A stretch of DNA of 64,000 nt from contig CAYJOL010000005.1 of the NCBI GenBank assembly GCA_964371785.1, forward strand, positions 1 to 64,000, given 5' to 3'. Below the pieces are notes generated by a model that saw only the letters and a list, made by a program, of their open reading frames with translations, made no database searches and was not told the origin of the DNA. The position numbers and the translations under genes were made by a program. This document shows positions 45,294 to 53,384 of this stretch, piece after piece. The DNA comes from CAVQCT01 sp964371785. Lineage in GTDB: Bacteria; Zixibacteria; MSB-5A5; GN15; FEB-12. Position 1 is the first letter of the stretch. Each line of letters starts with the position of its first letter.

Positions 45294-46445
45294 ATGAGCG
45301 AAGTCAGCTATTGCAGCACTGTTGGGTCTCGATGGTCGTGGGTGGTCTTGGTGATCGTATGCCTCGTTAGCGGCTGTTCAAAGAATCCCGCCAGCCCGTC
45401 GAATAACCAGACACCTCAACAACCGCCGGGGGATTATCCCCCGATTCCAAAGCCGAGCAGTCCGCTTGATCTTGACGTACCAATGCAATCGGAGACACTC
45501 AGCGTGGTTGTGCCGATATTGGACAAGAAAGTTGATTTTGTTCCGGTCATCTCTGATGGCGTTTTCCTGTGGGATATCGATATTCAAACTCAATATATAC
45601 AGGAATGCCTGGTAGGCTGCCCCCAGGGAACAACTGAATTATATCTTTCAGCTACGCCGGGCGATTACGCGAATGGCGTAATTCGATTCTCCCAGATGAT
45701 TTTCGAGAACGGAGCGGTTAATCTCACCCATCTTAATCCGTTCTGGGAATCGAACAACACCAATGCCTCTACTCAGCGCATTGTTTTTGTACAAAAAGGC
45801 GTAAAAGTCCAACCTCGAAGTCCATATCGAAATGACTGCTGGTTTGATTGGTGGGGCAACACACCGGCCAAACAGGTCACGCCCTGTCTGTTCGGCGGAT
45901 ATGTAAACGTGCCGGTGCCCCTTGGATTTCTCGACAAAGCCCGGTGGAGAGAGTATTACGTTGCCGCCAAGAGCTGCGACACACTGACCACGCCTGTGTA
46001 TATCAGGAGGGATCGGTTCTGGACCCGCGTTCTCATCGACGGCAAAAAGAGCATTCGCGTAGATCCGGGGAATACCTTCACCGTCACCTACGAACGCACT
46101 CAGGGAGTATCATCGACCGAATCTCAGCAGTTCGCACGAACGCTGGACCTGGGCCTTGGCGCCGGTTATAGTGGTGTGACGGCGTCACTGGGCGCGACCC
46201 TTAGCGCTACCTTTTCCACGGAGATTAACGTGTCAGAACAGACAACAGTTAGCACATCTCGGACCGTGACCGGGATTGACGGTAAGACGGTGATCTACTC
46301 AGTGTGGCGGTCCGTAGAGCATTATACCGTTACTGATTCACTCGGGAATCCATATACTGATCCGAACTTCGGATTTTCAGACCTTGGTCAGTCCAATATT
46401 CAGGGTGAGTACGAATGGCTTTCCAGCGCCATTTTTGATTTGTAG
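45294..46445 (+). CDS. Lipoprotein with Ser/Thr-rich beta-hairpin segment resembling aerolysin-type pore formers
   Basis: 383 residues. The signal peptide ends at CLVSGC (Cys25), and a Pro-rich linker follows. Residues 60-260 form a Trp-rich beta domain with paired cysteines. Residues about 263-335 are a long alternating Ser/Thr/Gly stretch (SSTESQQFARTLDLGLGAGY, then ATFSTEINVSEQTTVSTS), reminiscent of the membrane-inserting hairpin of aerolysin or ETX/MTX2 toxins. This likeness is by pattern only. AAGGAG six bases before ATG 45294 decides the start over a frame beginning at 45267. It stands alone, upstream of the RAYT element. Confidence 0.65.
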   Translation: MSEVSYCSTVGSRWSWVVLVIVCLVSGCSKNPASPSNNQTPQQPPGDYPPIPKPSSPLDLDVPMQSETLSVVVPILDKKVDFVPVISDGVFLWDIDIQTQYIQECLVGCPQGTTELYLSATPGDYANGVIRFSQMIFENGAVNLTHLNPFWESNNTNASTQRIVFVQKGVKVQPRSPYRNDCWFDWWGNTPAKQVTPCLFGGYVNVPVPLGFLDKARWREYYVAAKSCDTLTTPVYIRRDRFWTRVLIDGKKSIRVDPGNTFTVTYERTQGVSSTESQQFARTLDLGLGAGYSGVTASLGATLSATFSTEINVSEQTTVSTSRTVTGIDGKTVIYSVWRSVEHYTVTDSLGNPYTDPNFGFSDLGQSNIQGEYEWLSSAIFDL

Positions 46446-46465
46446 AGAATGTCGGTAAGTCGAGT

Positions 46466-46493
46466 GTAGGGTGGCACATTCTTATGGGCCACC
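46466..46493 (+). repeat. REP-like element, left copy
   Basis: A 28-base element with a GTAG head followed by a hairpin with stem GGTGGC/GCCACC and a 12-base loop. This is the head-plus-hairpin layout of bacterial REP sequences. It is an inverted near-identical copy (26 of 28 bases) of 47073-47100, and the two flank the RAYT gene. Confidence 0.8.
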
Positions 46494-46510
46494 ATACTCC
46501 AATCACCCGG

Positions 46511-47002
46511 TCATTCACCAAACAAATCGTGAACGGCCGGCAGATCAGGGACAACCGACGGCCCATGCCATGCTCCAATTGTGTGAAATGATGATAGTAT
46601 CCAATCTTGAACTCGACTTACGTAATCATGTTTGACCGGGTTGAGATGGATGTAGTCTATATGGCGCTCAAGATCGGCGCGTGAGCGAATCACATGATCC
46701 CAATACCGCCGCTGCCATACCGGGCCTGACGATTTTGTGCGCCTTCGCCATCGCAAAGAGAATGACTGCTTTACTTGAAACATGAACTGCGGCGTATCGC
46801 CATTCGGACAGTCCAGTACGGCGTGGAAATGATCCGGAAGGATTACCCATGCGATAAGACCAAAATCGGTTGCTGATCGTGCCCGACTTATCGCCCGGAT
46901 TAACAAATCGATTTCGTCCACCAGAATTGGCCTTCGCTGGGCAGTCACGCAGGTCACAAAGCATTGTTGACCCGGTCCGAAATATCTGTGGAGTTTTGAC
47001 AT
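46511..47002 (-). CDS. REP-associated tyrosine transposase (RAYT, Y1/IS200-like)
   Basis: 163 residues of the Y1 transposase fold. The HUH-type metal site is PDHFHAVL (about residues 56-63) and the catalytic Tyr lies in HIDYIHLNPVKH (about 115-126). The basic segment SLRWRRRTKSSGPVWQ would contact DNA. RAYTs nick single-stranded REP hairpins and spread them; they are usually single-copy and domesticated. Here the gene is intact and flanked by two inverted REP-like hairpins. No Shine-Dalgarno is visible before the ATG at 47002, so expression may be low. Confidence 0.92.
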   Translation of the reverse strand: MSKLHRYFGPGQQCFVTCVTAQRRPILVDEIDLLIRAISRARSATDFGLIAWVILPDHFHAVLDCPNGDTPQFMFQVKQSFSLRWRRRTKSSGPVWQRRYWDHVIRSRADLERHIDYIHLNPVKHDYVSRVQDWILSSFHTIGAWHGPSVVPDLPAVHDLFGE

Positions 47003-47072
47003 GCCAGAACATAGTGGAATGCACTAACGGTGGTTGTCAGTTTATTTTGCGCAGGCTTGACTGGAAAGAGAA

Positions 47073-47100
47073 GGCGGCCCATAAGAATGTGTCACCCTAC
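47073..47100 (-). repeat. REP-like element, right copy
   Basis: Reverse-strand copy of 46466-46493: a GTAG head and the same 12-base loop ACATTCTTATGG, with an imperfect stem (GGTGAC opposite GCCGCC). It is 70 bases upstream of the RAYT start and ends 35 bases before the start of the DUF6754 gene. Confidence 0.8.
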
Positions 47101-47135
47101 AGCGCCCAATCTTTTTACCCCTATTGATACTCCCA

Positions 47136-48035
47136 ATGACCGCTCGGCCTACGACAGTAAGCTCAATTCTTTTTGTTGATTCCCTTCTATTAGCGTCGTT
47201 GACTGCCGGTATGACTTCCGGCCTGATTTTGCTCCAAACAGCACCTGGAACTGTCTGGTTCAACGCCAGTACGATATCCACGCTGATCGTATCGATTGTA
47301 AGCATCGCAATCGTCATGTACACGACTTTTCACCGCAAGAGCCGCGAAAAATATCGGGTTCGAGAGATTGGTGGTCTGAAAGCAGTCGAGGACGCGATCG
47401 GACGAGCTACCGAAATGGCCAGACCGGTGCTCTATACTCCGGGTTGGGGGGGAGATATCCAACGCCCCACCACGATTGCGTCACTTAATATACTCAGCCA
47501 TGTCGCCCAAAAGACCGCCTCTTACGATTGCCGACTAATCTTTCCAACCCATGACCCCGTTATCATGGCGGTAGCGCAGGAAGTTGTCCTCGGCGCGTAT
47601 TCGGCCGCCGGGTACCCGGACAGGTACCGGGCTGATGACATCACCTACGTATCATCGTCGCAGTTCGGCTACGCCGCGGCGGTCGATGGCCTCATCAGCC
47701 GGACAAAACCGGCATCAATTTTCCTGTTAGGAACATTCGAAGCCGAGTCGCTCATTCTGGCCGAAACCGGCAATTCAATCAACGCAATCCAGATTGCCGG
47801 AACTGACTCAACGATTCAATTAGCCTTCTTCATTGTAGCCTGCGACTACACATTGATAGGGGAGGAGCTGTTCGCCGCATCGGGGTATCTCTCCGGTAAT
47901 CCTTCAATACTCGCCTCGGTTCGCGCTCAAGACATCATGAAGGTAATCATCGCGGCGGCCCTGTTAGTCGCTGTCGTTTGGGCAACGGTTCAGGCCGCCT
48001 CAGGTCAGACCCTTAGCACGTGGTGGGTATTCTAA
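47136..48035 (+). CDS. DUF6754-family membrane protein
   Basis: 299 residues. Two N-terminal membrane helices (about 8-32 and 45-65) precede a central globular domain with family-typical segments: DAIGRATEMARPVLYTPG, VAQEVVLGAYSAAGYPD and SLILAETGNSINAIQIAG, then CDYTLIGEELFAASGYL. A C-terminal helix (about 275-292) follows. The family is known only as DUF6754. The ATG at 47136 is used; TTG 47124 is possible. First gene of a five-gene coupled operon, 35 bases beyond the right REP element. Confidence 0.8.
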   Translation: MTARPTTVSSILFVDSLLLASLTAGMTSGLILLQTAPGTVWFNASTISTLIVSIVSIAIVMYTTFHRKSREKYRVREIGGLKAVEDAIGRATEMARPVLYTPGWGGDIQRPTTIASLNILSHVAQKTASYDCRLIFPTHDPVIMAVAQEVVLGAYSAAGYPDRYRADDITYVSSSQFGYAAAVDGLISRTKPASIFLLGTFEAESLILAETGNSINAIQIAGTDSTIQLAFFIVACDYTLIGEELFAASGYLSGNPSILASVRAQDIMKVIIAAALLVAVVWATVQAASGQTLSTWWVF

Positions 48036-48655
48036 TGAGTCGACGAATTCCCCTCCTCGTCAGTTTCATTTTCGGTCTTGTAATGTTTGCCCAGTATTTT
48101 TCTGAACATCCAGTCGCTCGAACGATCAATCAAACAGTACTTGAATACTGGCAGATCATATTCGCGTTCGCGCTGATTATCGGCGTTATCAGTTTTGCGA
48201 AGAACAATGTGTCTGAATTTCAGCGGGGGAATGGCCGGCCTTTCCGGCTAATTGCGCTGTCCGGGTTTGCAGTTATGCCGATTCTTGCTATGATCTGGGG
48301 AATTAAAGCTGAGACCCCTTTCATGTGGATGTTTGAGAATATTCAGGCGCCTATGCAATCGACCGTGTTCGCGCTTCTGGCGTTCTTTGTGGCATCGGCG
48401 TCCTATCGCGGTTTTAGAGCGCGGTCGCTTCCTGCGGCCGTCCTGCTTCTGTCGGCCCTGTTGATTCTTCTGAGCAGGTCGAATATCGGCTGGATATTTT
48501 CCGATCCCTTACCGCAGTGGGCCGAATGGATTCAGAACTCCCCGTCAATGGCTGCCCGTCGCGCTATTTTAATCGGGATAGGACTTGGTTCGCTGACGAC
48601 TTCGCTTCGAGTAATCGTCGGTATCGAGAGGACCTGGTTGGGAGGGGAGAAATGA
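48035..48655 (+). CDS. Multi-pass membrane protein, unknown function
   Basis: 206 residues with about six hydrophobic helices (8-20, 40-55, 72-90, 108-125, 135-148, 178-195). No recognised domain. The start overlaps the previous stop (TAATG), so translation is coupled. It is not obviously a transporter: conserved charged residues inside helices are not evident. Its invariant place beside a DUF6754 protein would be worth testing in other genomes. Confidence 0.72.
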   Translation: MSRRIPLLVSFIFGLVMFAQYFSEHPVARTINQTVLEYWQIIFAFALIIGVISFAKNNVSEFQRGNGRPFRLIALSGFAVMPILAMIWGIKAETPFMWMFENIQAPMQSTVFALLAFFVASASYRGFRARSLPAAVLLLSALLILLSRSNIGWIFSDPLPQWAEWIQNSPSMAARRAILIGIGLGSLTTSLRVIVGIERTWLGGEK

Positions 48656-49464
48656 AGCGGCTTGAGACGAGACACTGGACTTTTATCGGTCTGTTTGTGG
48701 TCGTAACGGCGGCCATGTTGATTCACATTCCGGTGAAACTTCGCATTTCTCCAAACACACAAAAGATGTTTGACTACATTGACTCCCTGCCCGCCGGCTC
48801 AGTGCTGATTATCTCGTTCGACCACGAGGCTTCATCTCTGCCGGAGATTCGCCCGCTGTCAGTGGCAATTCTCCGGCATGCCTTCAAGAAAGATCTCAAA
48901 TTGATAGGTGTCTCGCTCCTTTCCGAAGGTACCCTGATCGGCTATCGCATGATGCAGTCGACCGCCGATGAATACGGTAGAAAGTACGGCACCGACTATG
49001 TCTATCTGGGATTTCGACCTCAATATATCGCGGCCATACTCTCGATGGGCGAGTCCATAGAACAAACTTATCCCCAGGACTATCTCGGACAACCGTACGG
49101 AAGCTTTCCGTTGACTAAAATGATAAGGAATTACGGCGATGTTGCCGCCGTAATTTCAATAGCCGATGGCAATTTCACGACACATTGGATTGAGTATGGC
49201 GCGGCAAGATACAATGTCCGCGTGCTTGCGGCCGTGACCGCGGCAATGGTGACGAGCTACGACCCGTATCTTGCGTCAGGTCAGTTGTACTCGATGGTTG
49301 GAGGACTTATCGGAGCGGCCGAATATGAGAAGCTCCTTGGGATCGGCGGCGGCGGCGCGCGGGGCATGCTGGCTCAGACCAGCTCGCACATGTATGTCAT
49401 CCTGCTTATTGTCATAGGGAATGTCGTGTATTTTACCAGCAGAAGCAAGAAGGGGGGGAGGTAG
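48652..49464 (+). CDS. Membrane-anchored protein with large soluble domain, unknown function
   Basis: 270 residues with an N-terminal helix (about 10-28), a soluble alpha/beta domain (about 35-235) and a C-terminal helix (about 243-260) ending in basic KKGGR. The body has segments such as AGSVLIISFDHEASSLPEI and YGDVAAVISIADGNF. Same architecture as the DUF6754 protein of the operon (helix-domain-helix). GGGAGGGGAG directly precedes ATG 48652 and the ATGA overlap couples it to the gene before; the longer frame from 48517 is rejected for that reason. Confidence 0.72.
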   Translation: MKRLETRHWTFIGLFVVVTAAMLIHIPVKLRISPNTQKMFDYIDSLPAGSVLIISFDHEASSLPEIRPLSVAILRHAFKKDLKLIGVSLLSEGTLIGYRMMQSTADEYGRKYGTDYVYLGFRPQYIAAILSMGESIEQTYPQDYLGQPYGSFPLTKMIRNYGDVAAVISIADGNFTTHWIEYGAARYNVRVLAAVTAAMVTSYDPYLASGQLYSMVGGLIGAAEYEKLLGIGGGGARGMLAQTSSHMYVILLIVIGNVVYFTSRSKKGGR

Positions 49465-50078
49465 TGTCTGCAGGAACACTCGTCGCCGGTATACTGACGC
49501 TGGCGATCCTGTCATTCTTATATCGTGACAACCCGATTTATCGGGCGGCCGAATCGCTTCTAATCGGCGTTTCGATCGGCTATATACTTGTCGTTACCTG
49601 GACCAACACGTTGATGTCAATTCTATTCGAGCCGTTATTCGGGGGATCCAATTACTGGCTGGTGATACCTTTTCTGCTCGGACTTCTCATGTTAGGAAGA
49701 TTCTCGCGAAAGACATCGTCGATTTCCCGTATACCTATCGCCCTCATGATCGGCTCCGGGGCCGGTGTGGCTATACCGGCCATGTTATATGCCCGGACAC
49801 TCAAACAGGTGTCGGCAACCGTGGTGCCGTTCGTGACGGCAAACGGCACCGTTGATTTTTCAGGCATCGTGGTAATCGTCGGCCTGCTGGCGACTCTGGC
49901 ATACTTCTATTTCAGCCGTGAGCACAAAGGTGCGTTCGGCAAGTTTGCCAAACTCGGAACCTACTTCCTGATGATATTTTTCGGCACCACCTTCGGGTAT
50001 ACAGTGATGTCCCGGATGTCGACATTTATCGGCCGAATGGAATTCATTCTCACTGATTTTCTTCATTTCACCCGGTGA
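49464..50078 (+). CDS. Multi-pass membrane protein, unknown function
   Basis: 204 residues with about six predicted helices and Gly-rich loops (IGSGAGVAIPAM). The start is GTG overlapping the previous stop in TAGTG. No family recognised. It resembles the second gene of the operon in size and helix number but not clearly in sequence. Together the four proteins could form a membrane complex. Confidence 0.7.
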   Translation: MSAGTLVAGILTLAILSFLYRDNPIYRAAESLLIGVSIGYILVVTWTNTLMSILFEPLFGGSNYWLVIPFLLGLLMLGRFSRKTSSISRIPIALMIGSGAGVAIPAMLYARTLKQVSATVVPFVTANGTVDFSGIVVIVGLLATLAYFYFSREHKGAFGKFAKLGTYFLMIFFGTTFGYTVMSRMSTFIGRMEFILTDFLHFTR

Positions 50079-50081
50079 TTT

Positions 50082-50210
50082 ATGATCTGCTCGCGCTGCA
50101 AAACTGCTATGGTCGAGCAGAAGAGAACCTTCCACAAGCAGCGCAAATGGGTCTGCCCCAAATGCGGTTTTGTGCGCTTTCAGCAGATTCCGGCCAATCG
50201 AAAAAAGTGA
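50082..50210 (+). CDS. 42-residue zinc-ribbon microprotein
   Basis: A short gene of 43 codons with CSRC at the N-terminus and CPKCG at residues 25-29, spaced like a rubredoxin-like zinc ribbon, and a very basic sequence (KQRKW, NRKK end). It starts three bases after the stop of the preceding membrane gene, with GGTGA in the right place for ribosome binding. Its position and codon use argue it is real. It might bind nucleic acid or act as a cytosolic partner of the membrane proteins; the function is unknown. Confidence 0.68.
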   Translation: MICSRCKTAMVEQKRTFHKQRKWVCPKCGFVRFQQIPANRKK

Positions 50211-50278
50211 TTATTCGAGCAACAGCCTGAATATATCTTCGTACTTAAAGTATCTTTGCATAAATAAGACACAATCCA

Positions 50279-51067
50279 TTGAAGAACGTGACGGCATCAG
50301 GTCAAATACGCATAGGGACATCGGGCTACAGTTTCGAAGACTGGAGGGAGAAGTTCTACCCACCGGATATCGACAAAGGCAAGATGCTCGATTACTATGT
50401 AAGGTTCTTTACGACTGTGGAAGTGAACTCCACATATTATCGCATTCCGCATCCGGCGGTAATGGCCAACATGGTAAAAAAGGCCCCCGACGGATTTGAC
50501 TTCATGCTCAAAGTCCCCCAGAGTTTCACTCATCGTAGAAGTGACCTGGAAAGAGACCATGCCTTGTTTCGCGAAGCACTCAAGCCGTTTGAGGAGTCGG
50601 GGAAACTTTCAGGACTGCTTGCGCAGTTCCCCTATTCATTCAAATACAGCCAGGATTCGATGGACTATCTTTCAATCTGCAGGGATATGGTGACTCCGAA
50701 CGCGTTGTACGTTGAGTTTCGACACAACGGCTGGGTGAACCGACCGATGTACGATTACCTCCGCAAAGAGAAGATTGGTTATGTCTGTGTCGATGAACCT
50801 GAGCTTCCCGGGCTTCTGAAACCGGACTCTTTTGCTACCACTGAAACAGCGTATATTCGCCTCCACGGCCGCAATAAAGAACACTGGTGGAACGGCGGGC
50901 CGTTGCGCTATGACTACTCCTATTCTGAAGAAGAGCTCAAACAGTGGAAGGAGAAGGTCAAGAAGCTGGCTGAAAAGGTCAAGCGGGTGTACGTATTCTT
51001 TAACAATTGTCATCTCGGTCAGGCCGCCAGAAACGCTTCCGATTTTATGAAAATGTTGGGAGATTAG
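50279..51067 (+). CDS. DUF72 (YecE-type) TIM-barrel protein
   Basis: 262 residues with the DUF72 landmarks IRIGTSGYSFEDWREKFYPP, FFTTVEVNSTYYRIP, FDFMLKVPQSFTHRR and YIRLHGRN. The fold is a TIM barrel whose enzymatic reaction is unknown. The start is TTG 50279 or GTG 50288; neither has a clear Shine-Dalgarno. The gap to the zinc-ribbon gene is 68 bases, so cotranscription is possible. Confidence 0.88.
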   Translation: MKNVTASGQIRIGTSGYSFEDWREKFYPPDIDKGKMLDYYVRFFTTVEVNSTYYRIPHPAVMANMVKKAPDGFDFMLKVPQSFTHRRSDLERDHALFREALKPFEESGKLSGLLAQFPYSFKYSQDSMDYLSICRDMVTPNALYVEFRHNGWVNRPMYDYLRKEKIGYVCVDEPELPGLLKPDSFATTETAYIRLHGRNKEHWWNGGPLRYDYSYSEEELKQWKEKVKKLAEKVKRVYVFFNNCHLGQAARNASDFMKMLGD

Positions 51068-51144
51068 CGAAGGTAGAAGGTTTTTTGTTGACCATTCGCT
51101 CCGGTATGATAACTTACACGCAATCTGAGACATAAAGGTTACCC

Positions 51145-52077
51145 ATGATTCTTCAACTGGTCAACATTCGTAAGGCGTTCGACGCGAAAGTGGCGGTGAA
51201 CGATCTCTCGCTCGAAGTGCCAAACGGTGTTATTTACGGCATTATCGGCCCCAACGGCGCCGGTAAGACAACCACTATCCGCATGATAATGGATATCACT
51301 GTGCCTGACTCGGGGCAAGTCCTCTTTGAGGGTCATCGGGCCGATAGTGGATTCAAGGATAAGGTGGGGTATCTGCCCGAGGAGCGCGGACTTTACAAGA
51401 AGATGACCGTTTTGGAAGTGATGAGCTATATGGCTAATCTCAAAGGGTATCCCACTTCGAAAGTCCGCGAAAAGGCGGATTATTGGCTAAAACGGGTAGA
51501 TCTGCTCGCATACAAGAACCGCAAGGTCGAAGAGCTCTCCAAGGGAATGGCGCAAAAACTCCAGTTTATTACCACCATCCTTCATGAACCTGAGTTGATC
51601 ATTCTGGACGAGATTTTCTCCGGCCTTGATCCGCTGAATATGGAATTGATCAAGGATATTATCATGGATCTCAAGCGGTCAGGCAAGACGATCCTGTTTT
51701 CCACCCACGTCATGGAGCAGGCAGAGAAACTGTGTGACCACATCTGCATGATCTCCAGAGGTGAAAAGGTGATTGATGGTAAGCTGGCTGATGTGAAAGC
51801 ACAGTTTGGCAAGAACTCGGTTCAATTTGATATCGAGGGGGATGGGTTTTTCATGTCGTCATTGCCGGGAGTCAAACGGATGACCGAATTTAACAATTAT
51901 ATCGAACTGCAATTAGAGGATAAAACGGACGTAAATGCCATTCTCCGGGCGGTAGTTGGCAAAGTTACCGTGCGCCGATTTGAAATCATGGAACCGTCGC
52001 TTTATGACATCTTCATCGACATGGCCAAGATCGACCCTGCTGATCTTCATCAATCACAGGCGGTGAATCATGTCTAA
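51145..52077 (+). CDS. ABC-2 type exporter ATPase (NatA-like)
   Basis: 310 residues. Walker A GPNGAGKT is at 35-42, the signature LSKGMAQK at 131-138 and Walker B LIILDEIFSGLDP at 151-163. A C-terminal extension of about 90 residues is typical of NatA-type exporters. It couples ATP hydrolysis to export through the permease at 52070, with which it overlaps by eight bases. AAAGG lies upstream of the ATG. Confidence 0.93.
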   Translation: MILQLVNIRKAFDAKVAVNDLSLEVPNGVIYGIIGPNGAGKTTTIRMIMDITVPDSGQVLFEGHRADSGFKDKVGYLPEERGLYKKMTVLEVMSYMANLKGYPTSKVREKADYWLKRVDLLAYKNRKVEELSKGMAQKLQFITTILHEPELIILDEIFSGLDPLNMELIKDIIMDLKRSGKTILFSTHVMEQAEKLCDHICMISRGEKVIDGKLADVKAQFGKNSVQFDIEGDGFFMSSLPGVKRMTEFNNYIELQLEDKTDVNAILRAVVGKVTVRRFEIMEPSLYDIFIDMAKIDPADLHQSQAVNHV

Positions 52078-53380
52078 GTTCTGGATCATCTTTAAGCGCG
52101 AATACGCTCAGGTGGTAAAGAAGAAGTCTTTTTTTATCGGCATCATCCTGACTCCGGCGATCATGGCGGCGTTTATCTTAATGCCCGCGATGCTCGCCCG
52201 TACGAAATCATCGACCACTGAGAAGCTCGCCGTCATCGATCAGAGCGGACTTCATATCGGAACTCAATTCAAACAGGCTCTGGCCGATTACAAAATCGAA
52301 AAGACCAATCAGCCGTATTACGAAGTCACGGAGGTCTTTGAGCTCTCTCCTGATGAGGGCGATCGGTTTACTCAGATCAATGATTCGTTGCGAAATCAGA
52401 TTGTCGAGAAAGACCTGAAGTACTTTCTGGTTGTGCATCCGGATGCTCAGCAAACGGATTCCAATATGTATCTGGTCACCAATTCGGATAATATTATCAG
52501 TCTCAACCGGTTTGAGAATAAACTCTCCAATATTATCGCCGCCATCCGCCTTGAAACATCGAACGTCAATTTAGGAGTCGACTCAGTGCTTGAACTGACC
52601 AGGCGGATTGACCTGACGGTCAAGGATGCCAGGGGCGAAGCGATTCCATTCGAAGTAAAGTATTTCACGGCTTTTACCTTTGTCATGATTATCTATGTCA
52701 TGATATTCGGCTATGGTCAGTTGATAATGCGGTCCGTTATTGAGGAAAAGAATTCACGCATCATGGAAGTGCTGGTGTCATCGGTGTCCCCGTTCCAACT
52801 GATGATGGGGAAGGTGCTGGGACTTGGCGCCGCCACATTCACGCAGGTGGCGGTCTGGGTGGTGCTGGGAGGCGTAGTGTATTCGATGAAATCCGCGTTC
52901 GCCATCAACCCGGCCATTGACAGGATTGTTTTCAATCCGGCCATTATCATATTCTTTGTTCTGTACCTCGTCACGGGGTATATCCTGTACTCGACGATTT
53001 TCGCGTTGATTGGATCGATCGTGAACTCCGAGAAAGAGGCTCAGAGCTTTGTGATGCCAATTGCGATGATTATAATGTTGCCGGTTGTCATGGGACTGTA
53101 TATTATTCAGGAGCCGCACTCGGCAGTCGCCGTGACACTATCGCTGATTCCGTTTCTGACTCCGACCATGATGATGATGCGGGTAATCTTCTTGGCGCCG
53201 AGTCTGTCGGAGGTATCGCTTTTCAGCGGGATAATTGGTGAAGCCACGCTCGGGTTTATAATAGTCTTGCTGACCGTTGTCGGGATGATCTGGTTGACTG
53301 CGAAGGTATTTCGGATCGGCATCCTCATGTATGGCAAGCGCCCGACCTTACCTGAAATTATTAGATGGGTGAAGTATTAG
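52070..53380 (+). CDS. ABC-2 type exporter permease (NatB-like)
   Basis: 436 residues. It has one N-terminal helix (about 22-43), a large extracytoplasmic domain (about 45-195), then about five helices (200-430). EEKNSRIMEVLVSSVSPFQLMMGK is the characteristic NatB cytoplasmic loop. The substrate is unknown; relatives export sodium or small molecules. The start overlaps the ATPase gene. Confidence 0.9.
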   Translation: MSKFWIIFKREYAQVVKKKSFFIGIILTPAIMAAFILMPAMLARTKSSTTEKLAVIDQSGLHIGTQFKQALADYKIEKTNQPYYEVTEVFELSPDEGDRFTQINDSLRNQIVEKDLKYFLVVHPDAQQTDSNMYLVTNSDNIISLNRFENKLSNIIAAIRLETSNVNLGVDSVLELTRRIDLTVKDARGEAIPFEVKYFTAFTFVMIIYVMIFGYGQLIMRSVIEEKNSRIMEVLVSSVSPFQLMMGKVLGLGAATFTQVAVWVVLGGVVYSMKSAFAINPAIDRIVFNPAIIIFFVLYLVTGYILYSTIFALIGSIVNSEKEAQSFVMPIAMIIMLPVVMGLYIIQEPHSAVAVTLSLIPFLTPTMMMMRVIFLAPSLSEVSLFSGIIGEATLGFIIVLLTVVGMIWLTAKVFRIGILMYGKRPTLPEIIRWVKY

Positions 53381-53384
53381 ACAA

